This document shows positions 1-8,971 of a DNA stretch of 64,000 nucleotides, one piece after another. The position numbers were made by a program, and so were the translations under genes. Under the pieces are notes generated by a model. It was not told the DNA's origin. It made no database searches and saw nothing but the letters and a program-made list of their open reading frames with translations. The first letter of the stretch is position 1; every line of letters begins with the position of its first letter. This stretch comes from Coprococcus aceti (GTDB lineage: Bacteria > Bacillota > Clostridia > Lachnospirales > Lachnospiraceae): assembly GCF_025567285.1 (NCBI RefSeq), contig NZ_JAOQJT010000005.1, forward strand, positions 170,369 to 234,368, given 5' to 3'.

Positions 1-2
1 TC

Positions 3-2168
3 CACTTTCTCAAAATGGCTCTGTTTGTCGTGGCACTCTCCCTTATCCTGCTTTCACTTCTGGGGACGGTGGCTCATGCGACGGGGCTTGTGGACGATAC
101 CATAAACACAGAAAATCTTTACTCAAAATATCCCCTTTCCAACTACCAGCTTGATTTTTATGTAGATAATAGCTGGTCGTGGCTTCCGTGGAACTGGCTG
201 GACGGGATTGGAAAATCGGTACAGTACGGGCTTTACTGCATTACCAACTTTGTCTGGACGATAAGCCTTTATTTGAGCAATGCCACGGGCTATGTGGTGC
301 AGGAAGCCTATAAATTAGACTTCATTAACGATATGGCAGACAGTATCGGAAAGAGCATACAGACCCTTGCAGGTGTTACGGCAAACGGTTTTTCCAGCTC
401 TGGCTTCTATGTTGGTTTTCTGCTTCTCATTATCTTAGTGGTGGGACTTTATGTTGCCTATACGGGACTGATAAAACGGGAAACAAGCAAAGCACTTCAC
501 GCCGTTATCAACTTTGTGGTGGTATTCGTGTTGTCTGCTTCATTTATTGCCTATGCTCCCGATTACATCAAAAAGATAAATGAGTTTTCATCAGACATCA
601 GTACCGCTTCACTTGACTTGGGAACAAAAATCATGCTCCCCAACTCTGACAGCGAGGGCAAGGACAGCGTGGACTTGATACGGGACAGCTTATTTTCCAT
701 TCAAGTGGAACAGCCGTGGTTACTCTTACAATTCGGGAACAGCAACGCAGAGGAAATCGGGACAGACCGTGTGGAAGCTCTCGTATCGGCAAGCCCAGAG
801 GACGAGGACGGCAAGACCAGAGAGGAAGTCGTGAAAACAGAAATCGAGGATAACGACAATAACAATCTGACGATACCGCAGGTGGTAAACCGTTTAGGTA
901 TGGTGTTCTTCCTCTTGTTCTTCAACTTAGGTATCACGATATTTGTATTCTTGCTTACGGGCATGATGTTATTTAGCCAGATACTTTTTATTATCTTCGC
1001 TATGTTCCTGCCTATTAGTTTCTTGCTCTCTATGATACCGAGCTATGAAAGCATGGCAAAGCAGGCAATCGTAAGGGTATTTAATACCATAATGACACGG
1101 GCAGGAATAACGCTCATTGTAACGGTGGCGTTCAGTATTTCCAGTATGTTTTATAACATATCTACGGACTATCCGTTTTTCATGGTGGCGTTCTTGCAGA
1201 TAGTGTGTTTCGCTGGTATCTACATGAAGCTGGGCGACTTAATGAGTATGTTCTCTTTGAATGCTAACGACAGTCAAAGCATGGGACGCAGGATTTTCCG
1301 CAGACCGTATCTGTTTATGCGACATAGGGCTAGGCGTATGGAACACCGTATTGCAAGGGCAGTAAGTGCTGGCGGTATTTCGGGTGGTGTGGCTGGTGCG
1401 GTGGCTGGAAGTGCCGTTGCTGGCAAACGAGCGGAAAGAAAAAATACAGCTTCTAAAGAAAATCGGGGCAATACCACTTCCAGCATGGGACAGCGAGCAG
1501 GCTCAAAGGTGGGTGCTGTCTTAGATACGAAAAATAAAGTGAAAGACAAGGCAAATGCTGTCAAAGAAAACATCAAGGATATGCCGACACAGACCGCTTA
1601 TGCGGTATATTCCGCAAAGGAAAAGGCAAAGTCCAGCGTATCAGATTTCAAGCGTGGCATGGTGCAGGAACAGAAGTCCAGACAGACGGGACGATTGGAA
1701 AAGCAGGAACAGCATAGACAAAATATCGCTGACAAGCGTATGGAGCTTCAAAAAGCACAAGAAGCTAGGCAGGCACAGCGAAAGGCTGACGGATCAGCGA
1801 CAACGGGAGCTACCCGTCCCCATGAGCGACCAGCCACAGCTTCAACCATTCCAAAGCCGAGTACAGAAAAAACGCAGGAAATCAAACGCCCTGCCACAGC
1901 GACCACTTCAAAAGCAAGCGAGCCAGTCAAGACAAGTGTTATCAAAGAGCGTCCGTTATCTTCTGGTGCTTCTGATAGAAAAGCGTCCCAGCCTATACAG
2001 CCAGCACATAGGCAGAATGTAGAAAAAGTGGTATCGCAGGAAACACACCAGAATTACAAAGCAGAGCGTACCACAAAGGCACAGACCTTTGAACAATCAA
2101 AGCGTACAACGGAACATACCGAAAAGAACCGTAACCTTGTAATGAAGAAAGGACAGAAGAAAAAATGA
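3..2168 (+). CDS. orf15: ICE conjugation membrane protein, Tn916 Orf15 / VirB6-like (5' partial)
   Basis: This is a polytopic inner-membrane component of the element's type IV secretion channel. The reading frame is open to the window edge, so the true start probably lies upstream; the first ATG seen is at 15. A hydrophobic leader is followed by a long soluble stretch, several membrane segments (about residues 130-180 and 290-400), and a hydrophilic Lys/Gln/Ala-rich tail of roughly 270 residues that looks disordered or coiled-coil. This layout matches Tn916 Orf15 and its relatives. The stop overlaps the next start in an ATGA junction, so the two genes are translationally coupled. The family assignment rests on layout and on the orf15-orf14-orf13 order. 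Confidence 0.85.
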   Translation, partial: HFLKMALFVVALSLILLSLLGTVAHATGLVDDTINTENLYSKYPLSNYQLDFYVDNSWSWLPWNWLDGIGKSVQYGLYCITNFVWTISLYLSNATGYVVQEAYKLDFINDMADSIGKSIQTLAGVTANGFSSSGFYVGFLLLIILVVGLYVAYTGLIKRETSKALHAVINFVVVFVLSASFIAYAPDYIKKINEFSSDISTASLDLGTKIMLPNSDSEGKDSVDLIRDSLFSIQVEQPWLLLQFGNSNAEEIGTDRVEALVSASPEDEDGKTREEVVKTEIEDNDNNNLTIPQVVNRLGMVFFLLFFNLGITIFVFLLTGMMLFSQILFIIFAMFLPISFLLSMIPSYESMAKQAIVRVFNTIMTRAGITLIVTVAFSISSMFYNISTDYPFFMVAFLQIVCFAGIYMKLGDLMSMFSLNANDSQSMGRRIFRRPYLFMRHRARRMEHRIARAVSAGGISGGVAGAVAGSAVAGKRAERKNTASKENRGNTTSSMGQRAGSKVGAVLDTKNKVKDKANAVKENIKDMPTQTAYAVYSAKEKAKSSVSDFKRGMVQEQKSRQTGRLEKQEQHRQNIADKRMELQKAQEARQAQRKADGSATTGATRPHERPATASTIPKPSTEKTQEIKRPATATTSKASEPVKTSVIKERPLSSGASDRKASQPIQPAHRQNVEKVVSQETHQNYKAERTTKAQTFEQSKRTTEHTEKNRNLVMKKGQKKK

Positions 2169-3172
2169 AACTGAAACATATCGCTCTTATTGGCAGTCTG
2201 TTTCCTATCCTCTTTTCTCTGGTGCTGTTCTTTGGTGTCCTCATTAGTGCGGACAGCGACGACGAAAACAGCAACTTTTCTTCTGGCATTACGGTTATGA
2301 ATTTATCCGCAGAAGTTTTGAAACATCAGCCTATGGTGGAAAAATACGCCAGAGAAAACGGTATCTCCGAGTATGTCAATGTGCTACTTGCTATCATTCA
2401 AGTAGAAAGTGGCGGTACGGCAGAAGATGTTATGCAGAGTTCGGAAAGTTTGGGACTACCACCCAACTCTTTAGATACCGAAAGTTCAATCAAGCAGGGG
2501 TGTAAATATTTTGCGTCCCTGCTTTCTTCCTGCCAAAATCAAGGTATCGACGACTTGAATGTAGCGATACAGTCCTATAATTATGGCGGTGGTTATGTGG
2601 GATATGTGGCAGGAAAAGGAAAGAAATATACCTTTAATCTTGCAGAGAGCTTCGCCCGTGAGAAATCGGGTGGAAAGAAAGTAACCTACACCAACCCGAT
2701 AGCCGTTGCAAAGAACGGGGGCTGGCGGTATGGCTATGGAAATATGTTCTATGTGGAATTAGTCAATCAGTATTTAACTGTTCCGCAGGTATCGGGAGAG
2801 CTGGCACAAAAGGTAATGAATGAAGCGTTAAAATATCAAGGCTGGAAATATGTGTATGGCGGTAGCAATCCCAACACTTCCTTTGACTGCTCGGGACTGA
2901 CGCAATGGTGTTATGGAAAAGCTGGTATCTCCTTACCGAGAACAGCACAAGCACAGTATGACGCTACCCAACATCTTCCGCTTTCGCAGGCAAAGGCTGG
3001 GGACTTGGTGTTTTTCCATTCTACCTATAACGCTGGTACTTATGTAACGCACGTTGCAATTTATGTAGGGAATAACCAGATATATCATGCAGGCGACCCG
3101 ATAGGATATGCAGACCTAAGTAGTAGTTACTGGCAACAGCACTTAATCGGTGCAGGACGAGTAAAACAATAG
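2165..3172 (+). CDS. orf14: ICE cell-wall hydrolase: lytic transglycosylase plus NlpC/P60 peptidase (Tn916 Orf14)
   Basis: This two-domain peptidoglycan hydrolase opens the wall for the conjugation channel. One N-terminal membrane anchor (about residues 7-30) is followed by an SLT-type lysozyme fold with the motif LLAIIQVESGG and the downstream SYNYGGGYV. The C-terminal NlpC/P60 domain carries the catalytic Cys in FDCSGL and the catalytic His in THVAIYVG. The length of 335 residues is normal for Tn916 Orf14. It overlaps orf15 by 4 nt and is followed 15 nt later by orf13. Assignment is firm because both catalytic motifs are intact. Confidence 0.93.
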   Translation: MKLKHIALIGSLFPILFSLVLFFGVLISADSDDENSNFSSGITVMNLSAEVLKHQPMVEKYARENGISEYVNVLLAIIQVESGGTAEDVMQSSESLGLPPNSLDTESSIKQGCKYFASLLSSCQNQGIDDLNVAIQSYNYGGGYVGYVAGKGKKYTFNLAESFAREKSGGKKVTYTNPIAVAKNGGWRYGYGNMFYVELVNQYLTVPQVSGELAQKVMNEALKYQGWKYVYGGSNPNTSFDCSGLTQWCYGKAGISLPRTAQAQYDATQHLPLSQAKAGDLVFFHSTYNAGTYVTHVAIYVGNNQIYHAGDPIGYADLSSSYWQQHLIGAGRVKQ

Positions 3173-3187
3173 AAAGGACTTGAAAAT

Positions 3188-4099
3188 ATGTTTAAGAAGA
3201 ATAAGAAACAGACAGAAACTATCAAAGAACCAAAAGAAAAAAAGGTGCGTACTGTTAAGGTAGGCACACATAAGAAAACCGTGATTGCGTTGTGGGTGGT
3301 GCTTATCGCAAGCGTGAGCTTTGGAGTGTATAAGAATTTTACTGCTATCGACCAGCACACGACCCACGAAAAAGAAATCATTGAACTTCGCTTGCAGGAC
3401 ACAAACGGGATAGAAAATTTCGTGAAGAATTTTGCGAAGTCCTATTACACATGGAATAACAGTAAAGAAGCGATTGAATCAAGGACGCAGGCAATCAGCG
3501 GTTATCTGACAAAGGAATTGCAGGACTTGAATGTGGATACCATTAGAACCGATATACCGACCAACTCCACAGTTACAGATGTGATTGTGTGGAGTATCGA
3601 ACAATCGGGAACGGACACTTTTTCTGCTACCTACGAAGTAGATCAGCAGATAAAAGAGGGAGAACAGACAAGCAATGTGAAAGCAACCTATATGGTAAAA
3701 GTCCATGTGGAGGCTGACGGGGATATGGTAATCGTTCAGAACCCTACCCTTGCACCAGCAATCGAAAAATCAGACTATGAGCCTAAGACACCAGAAGCAG
3801 ACGCAAGTGTAGACGCTGATACTGTAAACGACGCTACCGCATTTCTGGAAACATTCTTTAAGCTGTACCCAACAGCCACAGAAAAAGAACTTGCCTATTA
3901 TGTATCTGGTAATGTACTTGAACCTATCGGCAGGGACTACCTTTATTCTGAATTGGTAAACCCTATCTTCACAAAGGACGGGGACAATGTGAAAGTCAAG
4001 GTTGCCGTGAAATTCCTTGATAATCAGACAAAGGCGACGCAGGTGTCGCAGTATGAGCTTGTGCTACATAAGGATAGTAACTGGAAGATTGTAGGATAA
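3188..4099 (+). CDS. orf13: Conjugal transfer protein TcpC family (Tn916 Orf13)
   Basis: This bitopic protein of the transfer apparatus has a basic cytoplasmic N terminus, one membrane span (about residues 35-52, TVIALWVVLIASVSFGVYK) and two extracytoplasmic NTF2-like domains of the TcpC type. In the clostridial plasmid pCW3, TcpC is needed for conjugation and links to other channel proteins. The length of 303 residues matches Tn916 Orf13. It starts 15 nt after orf14 with the ribosome site AGAAAGGAC and ends at a hairpin terminator. In Tn916 this gene is the last before the tet(M) accessory slot, so it marks the start of the cargo here. Confidence 0.88.
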   Translation: MFKKNKKQTETIKEPKEKKVRTVKVGTHKKTVIALWVVLIASVSFGVYKNFTAIDQHTTHEKEIIELRLQDTNGIENFVKNFAKSYYTWNNSKEAIESRTQAISGYLTKELQDLNVDTIRTDIPTNSTVTDVIVWSIEQSGTDTFSATYEVDQQIKEGEQTSNVKATYMVKVHVEADGDMVIVQNPTLAPAIEKSDYEPKTPEADASVDADTVNDATAFLETFFKLYPTATEKELAYYVSGNVLEPIGRDYLYSELVNPIFTKDGDNVKVKVAVKFLDNQTKATQVSQYELVLHKDSNWKIVG

Positions 4100-4106
4100 A
4101 TGATAT

Positions 4107-4140
4107 AGCGTGCATTTCCTATCAGATTTGCACGCTTTTA
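4107..4140 (+). terminator. Terminator closing the transfer operon
   Basis: A perfect 8-bp stem (AGCGTGCA / TGCACGCT) with a 14-nt loop is followed by TTTTA. It sits 8 nt after the orf13 stop and separates the transfer genes from the cargo promoter. Confidence 0.75.
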
Positions 4141-4169
4141 CAAAACGACAAGAAAACTGTGCAAAAATA

Positions 4170-4197
4170 TTGACTTGTAATGACCGAATGCTATAAT
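4170..4197 (+). promoter_or_regulatory. Sigma-A promoter of the cargo regulator operon
   Basis: The -35 is TTGACT (4170-4175), the spacer is 16 bp and the -10 is a perfect TATAAT (4192-4197). It drives the small membrane protein / XRE regulator / membrane protein set starting at 4244. Confidence 0.75.
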
Positions 4198-4205
4198 ATA
4201 AATGA

Positions 4206-4217
4206 CAAGTGTACTTG
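4206..4217 (+). promoter_or_regulatory. Palindromic operator candidate for the XRE repressor
   Basis: CAAGT-GT-ACTTG is a palindrome with 5-bp arms, sitting at about the transcription start of the 4170-4197 promoter. This is a natural position for autorepression by the small XRE protein encoded at 4560. The link to that protein is inferred from position only. Confidence 0.45.
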
Positions 4218-4243
4218 GTATTATTTGAAAGGAGCGTTATATA

Positions 4244-4558
4244 ATGGATAAAGAAAAAATACTATCACAAAACAAAAAAGAGAATCTATATCTTGATGAA
4301 TACGAAAAACATATTAAACTTCAAGGGAAATCTTTTGGCTTAATGTTTGTTTTATTTATCTGCATTTTAATTCTTTTCATTAAAGCAGTTTGTAAAGAAC
4401 CTTACTATGACATAATGACAATTATTGGGTCTGTGGCATTTGGCTCTATGGGTTATGAAGCACATATTTCAAAAAATAAATCCAAATTTGTTATTGCTTT
4501 ATTCTTTCTTCTATTTATGGGGTATTACTTTTATAAATTTTTAATGGTAGGTTTATAG
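4244..4558 (+). CDS. Small membrane protein, DUF6442-like, paired with XRE regulator
   Basis: The 104-residue protein has a charged N terminus and three hydrophobic segments (about residues 31-48, 56-68 and 80-98). It resembles the DUF6442-type proteins commonly encoded next to a 65-70-residue XRE regulator in Firmicutes mobile elements. Its function is unknown. The pairing suggests it may modulate or sense for the regulator, but that is inference. The start follows GAAAGGAG at 8 nt. The stop is separated from the XRE start by one nucleotide, so the two are co-translated. The gene is much more AT-rich than orf13-15. Confidence 0.7.
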   Translation: MDKEKILSQNKKENLYLDEYEKHIKLQGKSFGLMFVLFICILILFIKAVCKEPYYDIMTIIGSVAFGSMGYEAHISKNKSKFVIALFFLLFMGYYFYKFLMVGL

Positions 4559-4559
4559 A

Positions 4560-4769
4560 ATGGACGAACATTTAATTTTGCGAAACAGATTAAAAACTGT
4601 ACGAAAAGAAAAAAAATTATCACAAACAGAATTAGCTGAACTAGTCGGGGTTTCTCGGAATACAATTAGTTCTATTGAAACTGGACAATTTAATCCAACA
4701 GCAAAATTGGCATTAGTGCTTTGTATAGCTTTAGATAAAAAATTTGAAGAATTATTTTATTTTGATTAA
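4560..4769 (+). CDS. Small XRE-family helix-turn-helix regulator
   Basis: This 69-residue Cro/CI-type DNA-binding protein has the classic helix-turn-helix at about residues 17-37 (SQTELAELVGVSRNTISSIE). It has no ligand-binding domain, like the YozG/YgzD class of short regulators that pair with membrane proteins. It is probably the local repressor of the operon starting at 4244 and may act at the palindrome at 4206-4217. It is not the Tn916 Orf9 regulator, which lies on the opposite strand upstream of orf7. Confidence 0.85.
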   Translation: MDEHLILRNRLKTVRKEKKLSQTELAELVGVSRNTISSIETGQFNPTAKLALVLCIALDKKFEELFYFD

Positions 4770-4783
4770 AGGAGAGAACAATT

Positions 4784-5113
4784 ATGGAATTAGAGGAATT
4801 GATTGTTGAAATAGTTATAGGATTGTTTTTACTTTTTACATCTTATCAAATAGGAATAAAAGAGAATATTACTTTATTACATGGTTATCATTATACACAA
4901 CTTGACCCTAAAGATAAAAAGGTGTTTACAAAAAAAATAGGAATAGGCACTTTACTGGTTAGTATTGGTATTCTTGTTATGCCGATTATCAATTTAATCT
5001 CTCATTCTGAATTAGGCTATTACATAGGTCTTATTTTGATTGTTGTAGGAGTGTTTTATATCATATTCATCATTGTAAAATACAACGGAAAACTTATTAG
5101 CTTTAAAAAGTAG
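4784..5113 (+). CDS. Small membrane protein, DUF3784-like
   Basis: The 109-residue protein has three hydrophobic segments (about residues 3-19, 51-70 and 76-96). Between the first two lies a loop, HGYHYTQLDPKDKKVFTKK, that resembles the conserved loop of DUF3784-type proteins. The ribosome site AAAGGAGAG lies 8 nt upstream of the ATG. It is third in the cargo regulator operon and has no known function. The family label is tentative. Confidence 0.65.
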   Translation: MELEELIVEIVIGLFLLFTSYQIGIKENITLLHGYHYTQLDPKDKKVFTKKIGIGTLLVSIGILVMPIINLISHSELGYYIGLILIVVGVFYIIFIIVKYNGKLISFKK

Positions 5114-5122
5114 AATTGAGGT

Positions 5123-5359
5123 ATGAATATGATAGGACTGAACAAAAGAGATATAAAAAAGGCATTGAAAGCTGGTGCAAAGGCTGGCGGTGTATCATTG
5201 GCTGATGTTCGGGCGGATATAGAAGCTACGATTGATGAAGCTATTAACAGCACCGACCCAGAAGTGCAGGCAAATTTCAAAAAGTATTTTGGAAATAAAC
5301 GCCCTACACCAGAGGAATACATTTATACCATTACGAAAAAGACAAAGGTAAAATTATAA
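5123..5359 (+). CDS. Small conserved cytosolic protein of unknown function
   Basis: The 78-residue protein has no membrane segment. An N-terminal helical region (KRDIKKALKAGAKAGGVS) is followed by a short motif TPEEYIYTI near the C terminus. Similar 70-80-residue proteins in Clostridia are sometimes annotated as Spo0A C-terminal-like, but I cannot confirm homology by eye. The base composition returns toward that of the transfer genes, so it may belong to the element's backbone and not to the AT-rich cargo. It is followed by a terminator. Confidence 0.55.
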   Translation: MNMIGLNKRDIKKALKAGAKAGGVSLADVRADIEATIDEAINSTDPEVQANFKKYFGNKRPTPEEYIYTITKKTKVKL

Positions 5360-5360
5360 T

Positions 5361-5417
5361 AAAAGGGTCGTGGAAATGTTTCACAGAATTGTGATCTGCA
5401 TTATCACGGCTCTTTTA
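5361..5417 (+). terminator. Terminator after the regulator operon
   Basis: AAAAGGGTCGTG pairs with CACGGCTCTTTT around a long loop. It lies immediately after the stop of the 78-residue gene and before the ABC promoter. Confidence 0.6.
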
Positions 5418-5443
5418 CTCTCTGTTTACTTTCAAAACTGTAA

Positions 5444-5472
5444 GTGTAATTGAATACTGCCCTTGCTATAAT
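5444..5472 (+). promoter_or_regulatory. Promoter of the cargo ABC exporter, probable response-regulator target
   Basis: An extended -10 (TTGCTATAAT, with TATAAT at 5467-5472) has no good -35; the hexamer 17 bp upstream is AGTGTA. Just upstream, TTACTTT and AAGTGTAA (5427-5450) form an imperfect inverted repeat. A poor -35 with an adjacent repeat is typical of promoters that need an activator, here probably the response regulator encoded at 8312. Confidence 0.5.
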
Positions 5473-5525
5473 TTAATTGTATTCCAAAACAAATAAATGT
5501 GGCAGGAAGAAAGGAGCGATTTTTA

Positions 5526-6296
5526 ATGGAACACATTTTAAATTTAGAGCAAGTAAAAAAATACTACGGGGGTAATTCTGGAAATATCACAAAGGCAGTA
5601 GACGGTATTTCTATGTATGTAGACAAGGGCGAATTTGTCGCAATCATGGGAGCTAGTGGTTCTGGAAAGACTACCCTATTAAACTGTATCTCTACGATTG
5701 ATACTGTAACCAGTGGACACATTACAGTCAATAATCAAGATATTACAAAAATCAAGGATAAAGATTTTGCTGATTTCAGACGTGAAAATCTAGGGTTCAT
5801 TTTTCAAGATTTCAACCTTTTAAATACTTTAACGATTGAAGAAAACATTTCTTTGTCATTGGTAATCAACAAACGGAACCCTGCTGATATTGAAAAAAGA
5901 GTTCATGCTATCGCCGATAAATTGGGTATTCGTGATATTTTATCGAAATTTCCTTATGAAGTTTCTGGCGGACAAAAACAGCGTTGTGCTTGTGCTAGAG
6001 CCTTAATCAATGAACCGAAACTGATTTTAGCTGATGAACCGACGGGAGCTTTGGACTCAAAAGCTTCCAGATTGTTGCTGGAAACAATGGCTGACATCAA
6101 TAAGAAAATGCAGGCAACTATTTTGATGGTAACACATGACCCGTTTAGTGCGTCTTTCTGTGAACGTATTTTGTTCTTGAAAGACGGTAAAATATTCAAT
6201 GAAATCTTCAAAGGAGAAAAAAACAGAAAAGACTTCTTCAATGAAATACTGGATATATTAACCTTGCTTGGAGGTGAAGTGGGAAATGTTAGGTAA
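5526..6296 (+). CDS. BceA-type ABC transporter ATPase
   Basis: This is the ATPase of a Bce-type peptide-antibiotic detoxification exporter. It has Walker A GASGSGKTT, a Q-loop, the signature SGGQKQR, Walker B LILADEPTGALD and the H-loop TH of VTHDP. An upstream GTG (5499) keeps the frame open, but the ATG at 5526 has AAAGGAG 10 nt before it and begins the conserved MEHILNLEQVKKYYGG, so 5526 is chosen (256 residues). It overlaps the permease start by 11 nt. The ATPase-permease-regulator-kinase order is typical of bacitracin and lantibiotic resistance modules such as BceABRS. The drug itself cannot be read from the sequence. Confidence 0.9.
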   Translation: MEHILNLEQVKKYYGGNSGNITKAVDGISMYVDKGEFVAIMGASGSGKTTLLNCISTIDTVTSGHITVNNQDITKIKDKDFADFRRENLGFIFQDFNLLNTLTIEENISLSLVINKRNPADIEKRVHAIADKLGIRDILSKFPYEVSGGQKQRCACARALINEPKLILADEPTGALDSKASRLLLETMADINKKMQATILMVTHDPFSASFCERILFLKDGKIFNEIFKGEKNRKDFFNEILDILTLLGGEVGNVR

Positions 6297-8253
6297 GTTA
6301 GCGTATAGAAATACAAAAAGAAATATTAAAGATTATATGATTTATCTGATAACCGTTACTGTTTCCTTTTCTCTTATATTTGCTTTTAATTTGGTGGCAA
6401 GTTCTGATGAAATTGTAAAGTTATGTTCCAGTATGGATGCATTTAAGAATTCATTGTTCGCTGTAAATATCCTTATTGTTTTTGTGATATGCTTTTTGAT
6501 TAACTATACAACGAAATTTATGTTTGAAAAGAGAAGTAAAGAGTTAGGAACATATATGCTTCTTGGCATTGAGAAAAAAGAAATTGCCCACTTAGTTGTA
6601 ATTGAAAATATACTGTTGGGAATTTTAGCAATTGTATTAGCTATTCCTATTGGCTTTTTATTCAGCCAGTTTGTGTCGTTAGTAATTGTAAACTTACTGG
6701 GTATTCCAAAAACTCTCTTTATTTCTTTGAATTTCGTTTCTATTGGACTATTGATAATTTATTTTTTAACTATTTATGTTTTGGTTTTACTTAATCTATT
6801 AAGAAGAATAAGTAAAATGACGATACGTGATTTTCTTTATTTTGATAAACAAAATGAAAAGAAAATGTTCCGTGACAGTAAAAAAAGAAATGTCATTTTT
6901 GTCTTAAGTATTATTCTTGGTGTGATTTCTCTTTTTCTCTGGAATTCACGTTGCACTATGGATAACTTTAATAAGCAAGAAACACTTACCTATTTAATGG
7001 TAAGCGTAATCATGTTGATTATCAGCATTTATGGTATATCTACAACTTGTGCAGATATGTTCTTGACTGTTTTGTTAAAGAATAAAAAAATGAAATATCA
7101 AAATGACAATCTGTTTGTAGCAAGAACATTTGCTTCTAAAGCAAGAACAATGAGCTTCACATTTGGTACATTGTCTATGTTGATTTTAACTTCACTGCTG
7201 GCTCTGAATTATTCTAGTATCAACAAAGCTTCGTATGATATCAGCGTAAATTTAAATGCACCATATGATGTACAACTCTTTGATGATAAGCAGGTATTTG
7301 ATGAATATATTCGAGTAATTGAAGAAGAATATACGATTGATAATACCATTGAGTACGACATTTATAAAGAGCCGAATCATCAGGTACAAAATTTCTTCCA
7401 ATCAGAATATTATGATTTTGACCCAGTCTTGAAGTTAAGTGATTATAATAGGTTACTAGAATTAAGAAAGATGCCGTTGCTTTCTTTAAATGATAACGAA
7501 TACTATATAGTTACAAATAGCAAGTTTGCATATGAGGTTGAAGATAACAAAGACATTGAAACTATAACAGTAGCAAATAAAAATTTGAAATTAAAAGGAT
7601 ATGACACTAAGTCTTATTGGAACTCTATAACTAATACTGGCAGATTTGTTGTTGTACTTCCAGATAAATATGTTCAAGGACTTGAAGTATCAGAAAATCA
7701 TTTGATTATAGATACAAAAGAAGAAACAGATGCAGAATTAGAAAACAAGATAAAAGAAGATATGCAACATCAATTAGTAAAGGTTGATAAAAATGGAGAA
7801 ATAAATGACGAATCGTATAGAGTAAATGTAAGAGGTGCAGAAATAGAACAACAAAAAGCAATGGTTGCAATAGTAGCCAGTCTGTTTATGTACATTGCAT
7901 TTATTTTGATTTCCGCAGTAGGGACAATTTTGGCAGTTCAATCATTGAGCGACTCTACTAAATACAAATATCGCTACTTGACCTTGCGAAGATTAGGAAT
8001 AAATGATAAGTCGCTATTTAAGACAATCAGAAAACAATTATTGATATTATTTTGTGTCCCTGCAATATCAGCAATATTATGTTCTTTTGTGATGATGTCG
8101 TCATTGAATAATGTGTATCAACAAATTTTGGGAGATAAACACCTTTATCTAATCTACTTTGGCTTGAATTTAATTATCTTCTTCCTAATTTATAGTATTT
8201 ACTGGATTGCAACGTATATTGGTTTTAAACGAAATATCAACGAGGAGAGTTAG
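6286..8253 (+). CDS. BceB-type ABC transporter permease (FtsX-like)
   Basis: This is a membrane permease of about 655 residues. Segments near the N terminus are followed by FtsX-type helices, and a large extracytoplasmic domain of roughly 200 residues (about 320-520) separates the last membrane block. This is the BceB plan, in which the large loop binds the peptide-lipid complex and signals to the partner kinase. The ATG at 6286 follows GGAGGTGAAG; a TTG at 6268 in frame lacks a ribosome site. The gene is very AT-rich compared with orf13-15, which suggests a separate origin for the cargo. Confidence 0.9.
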   Translation: MLGKLAYRNTKRNIKDYMIYLITVTVSFSLIFAFNLVASSDEIVKLCSSMDAFKNSLFAVNILIVFVICFLINYTTKFMFEKRSKELGTYMLLGIEKKEIAHLVVIENILLGILAIVLAIPIGFLFSQFVSLVIVNLLGIPKTLFISLNFVSIGLLIIYFLTIYVLVLLNLLRRISKMTIRDFLYFDKQNEKKMFRDSKKRNVIFVLSIILGVISLFLWNSRCTMDNFNKQETLTYLMVSVIMLIISIYGISTTCADMFLTVLLKNKKMKYQNDNLFVARTFASKARTMSFTFGTLSMLILTSLLALNYSSINKASYDISVNLNAPYDVQLFDDKQVFDEYIRVIEEEYTIDNTIEYDIYKEPNHQVQNFFQSEYYDFDPVLKLSDYNRLLELRKMPLLSLNDNEYYIVTNSKFAYEVEDNKDIETITVANKNLKLKGYDTKSYWNSITNTGRFVVVLPDKYVQGLEVSENHLIIDTKEETDAELENKIKEDMQHQLVKVDKNGEINDESYRVNVRGAEIEQQKAMVAIVASLFMYIAFILISAVGTILAVQSLSDSTKYKYRYLTLRRLGINDKSLFKTIRKQLLILFCVPAISAILCSFVMMSSLNNVYQQILGDKHLYLIYFGLNLIIFFLIYSIYWIATYIGFKRNINEES

Positions 8254-8311
8254 ACTTTTCTAGCTCTCCTACTGTGAAATTATTATAATGATAAATCAAG
8301 GGGGTGTTGAA

Positions 8312-8971
8312 ATGAGAATAGCAATTATCGAAGATGATGAAATCACTCGTTTGGAGCTTTCTAAATTATTGAACACACAAGGATATGAAACAGTTTTATT
8401 GACTGACTTTGGAAACCTGACAGATGAATTAAAGCAATATTCCATAGAACTGGTTCTGCTTGATATTAACCTGCCGTATGAGAATGGCTATGAAGTATGC
8501 AGGAAAATAAAACAAGTCATGCCAGTACCGATTATCTTTGTAACAAGCAGAGATACAAATGCTGACGAATTGAAAAGTATTCAAGTGGGTGGGATTGACT
8601 TCATAACAAAGCCGTATGACACGCTTATTCTTCTTGAGAAGATCAAGCGTGCATTGCAGTTGTCAAACCCGAATAATTTCCGTGAGCTTGTCAAAAAAGA
8701 TTGTACCCTTGATTTACATTTATCCATTTTGAAGTATCAAGAGCAAAGCATTGAACTGACAAGAAATGAATTTCGTATTTTGTACTACTTCTTTATGAAC
8801 GAAGATAAAGTTATTAGCAAAGAAGAACTATTGGAAAAGCTGTGGAATGACAAATATTATATAGACGAAAATGTATTATTGGTTAATATGACCCGTCTAA
8901 AAAAGAAAATGAAAGAAATCGGTATTGTTCATTTATTGGAAAATATACGAGGAAAGGGTTGGAAACTGTGA
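8312..8971 (+). CDS. OmpR-family response regulator of the cargo ABC module (BceR-like)
   Basis: The 219-residue protein has a receiver domain with the acidic pocket EDDE near the N terminus, phospho-acceptor Asp51 in LLDINLP, Lys in ITKPYD, and a C-terminal winged-helix domain. The ATG at 8312 follows AAGGGGGTG; an ATG at 8288 would add eight residues and lies upstream of that site. Its stop overlaps the kinase GTG start by 4 nt. Expected role: activation of the ABC promoter at 5444-5472. Confidence 0.9.
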   Translation: MRIAIIEDDEITRLELSKLLNTQGYETVLLTDFGNLTDELKQYSIELVLLDINLPYENGYEVCRKIKQVMPVPIIFVTSRDTNADELKSIQVGGIDFITKPYDTLILLEKIKRALQLSNPNNFRELVKKDCTLDLHLSILKYQEQSIELTRNEFRILYYFFMNEDKVISKEELLEKLWNDKYYIDENVLLVNMTRLKKKMKEIGIVHLLENIRGKGWKL

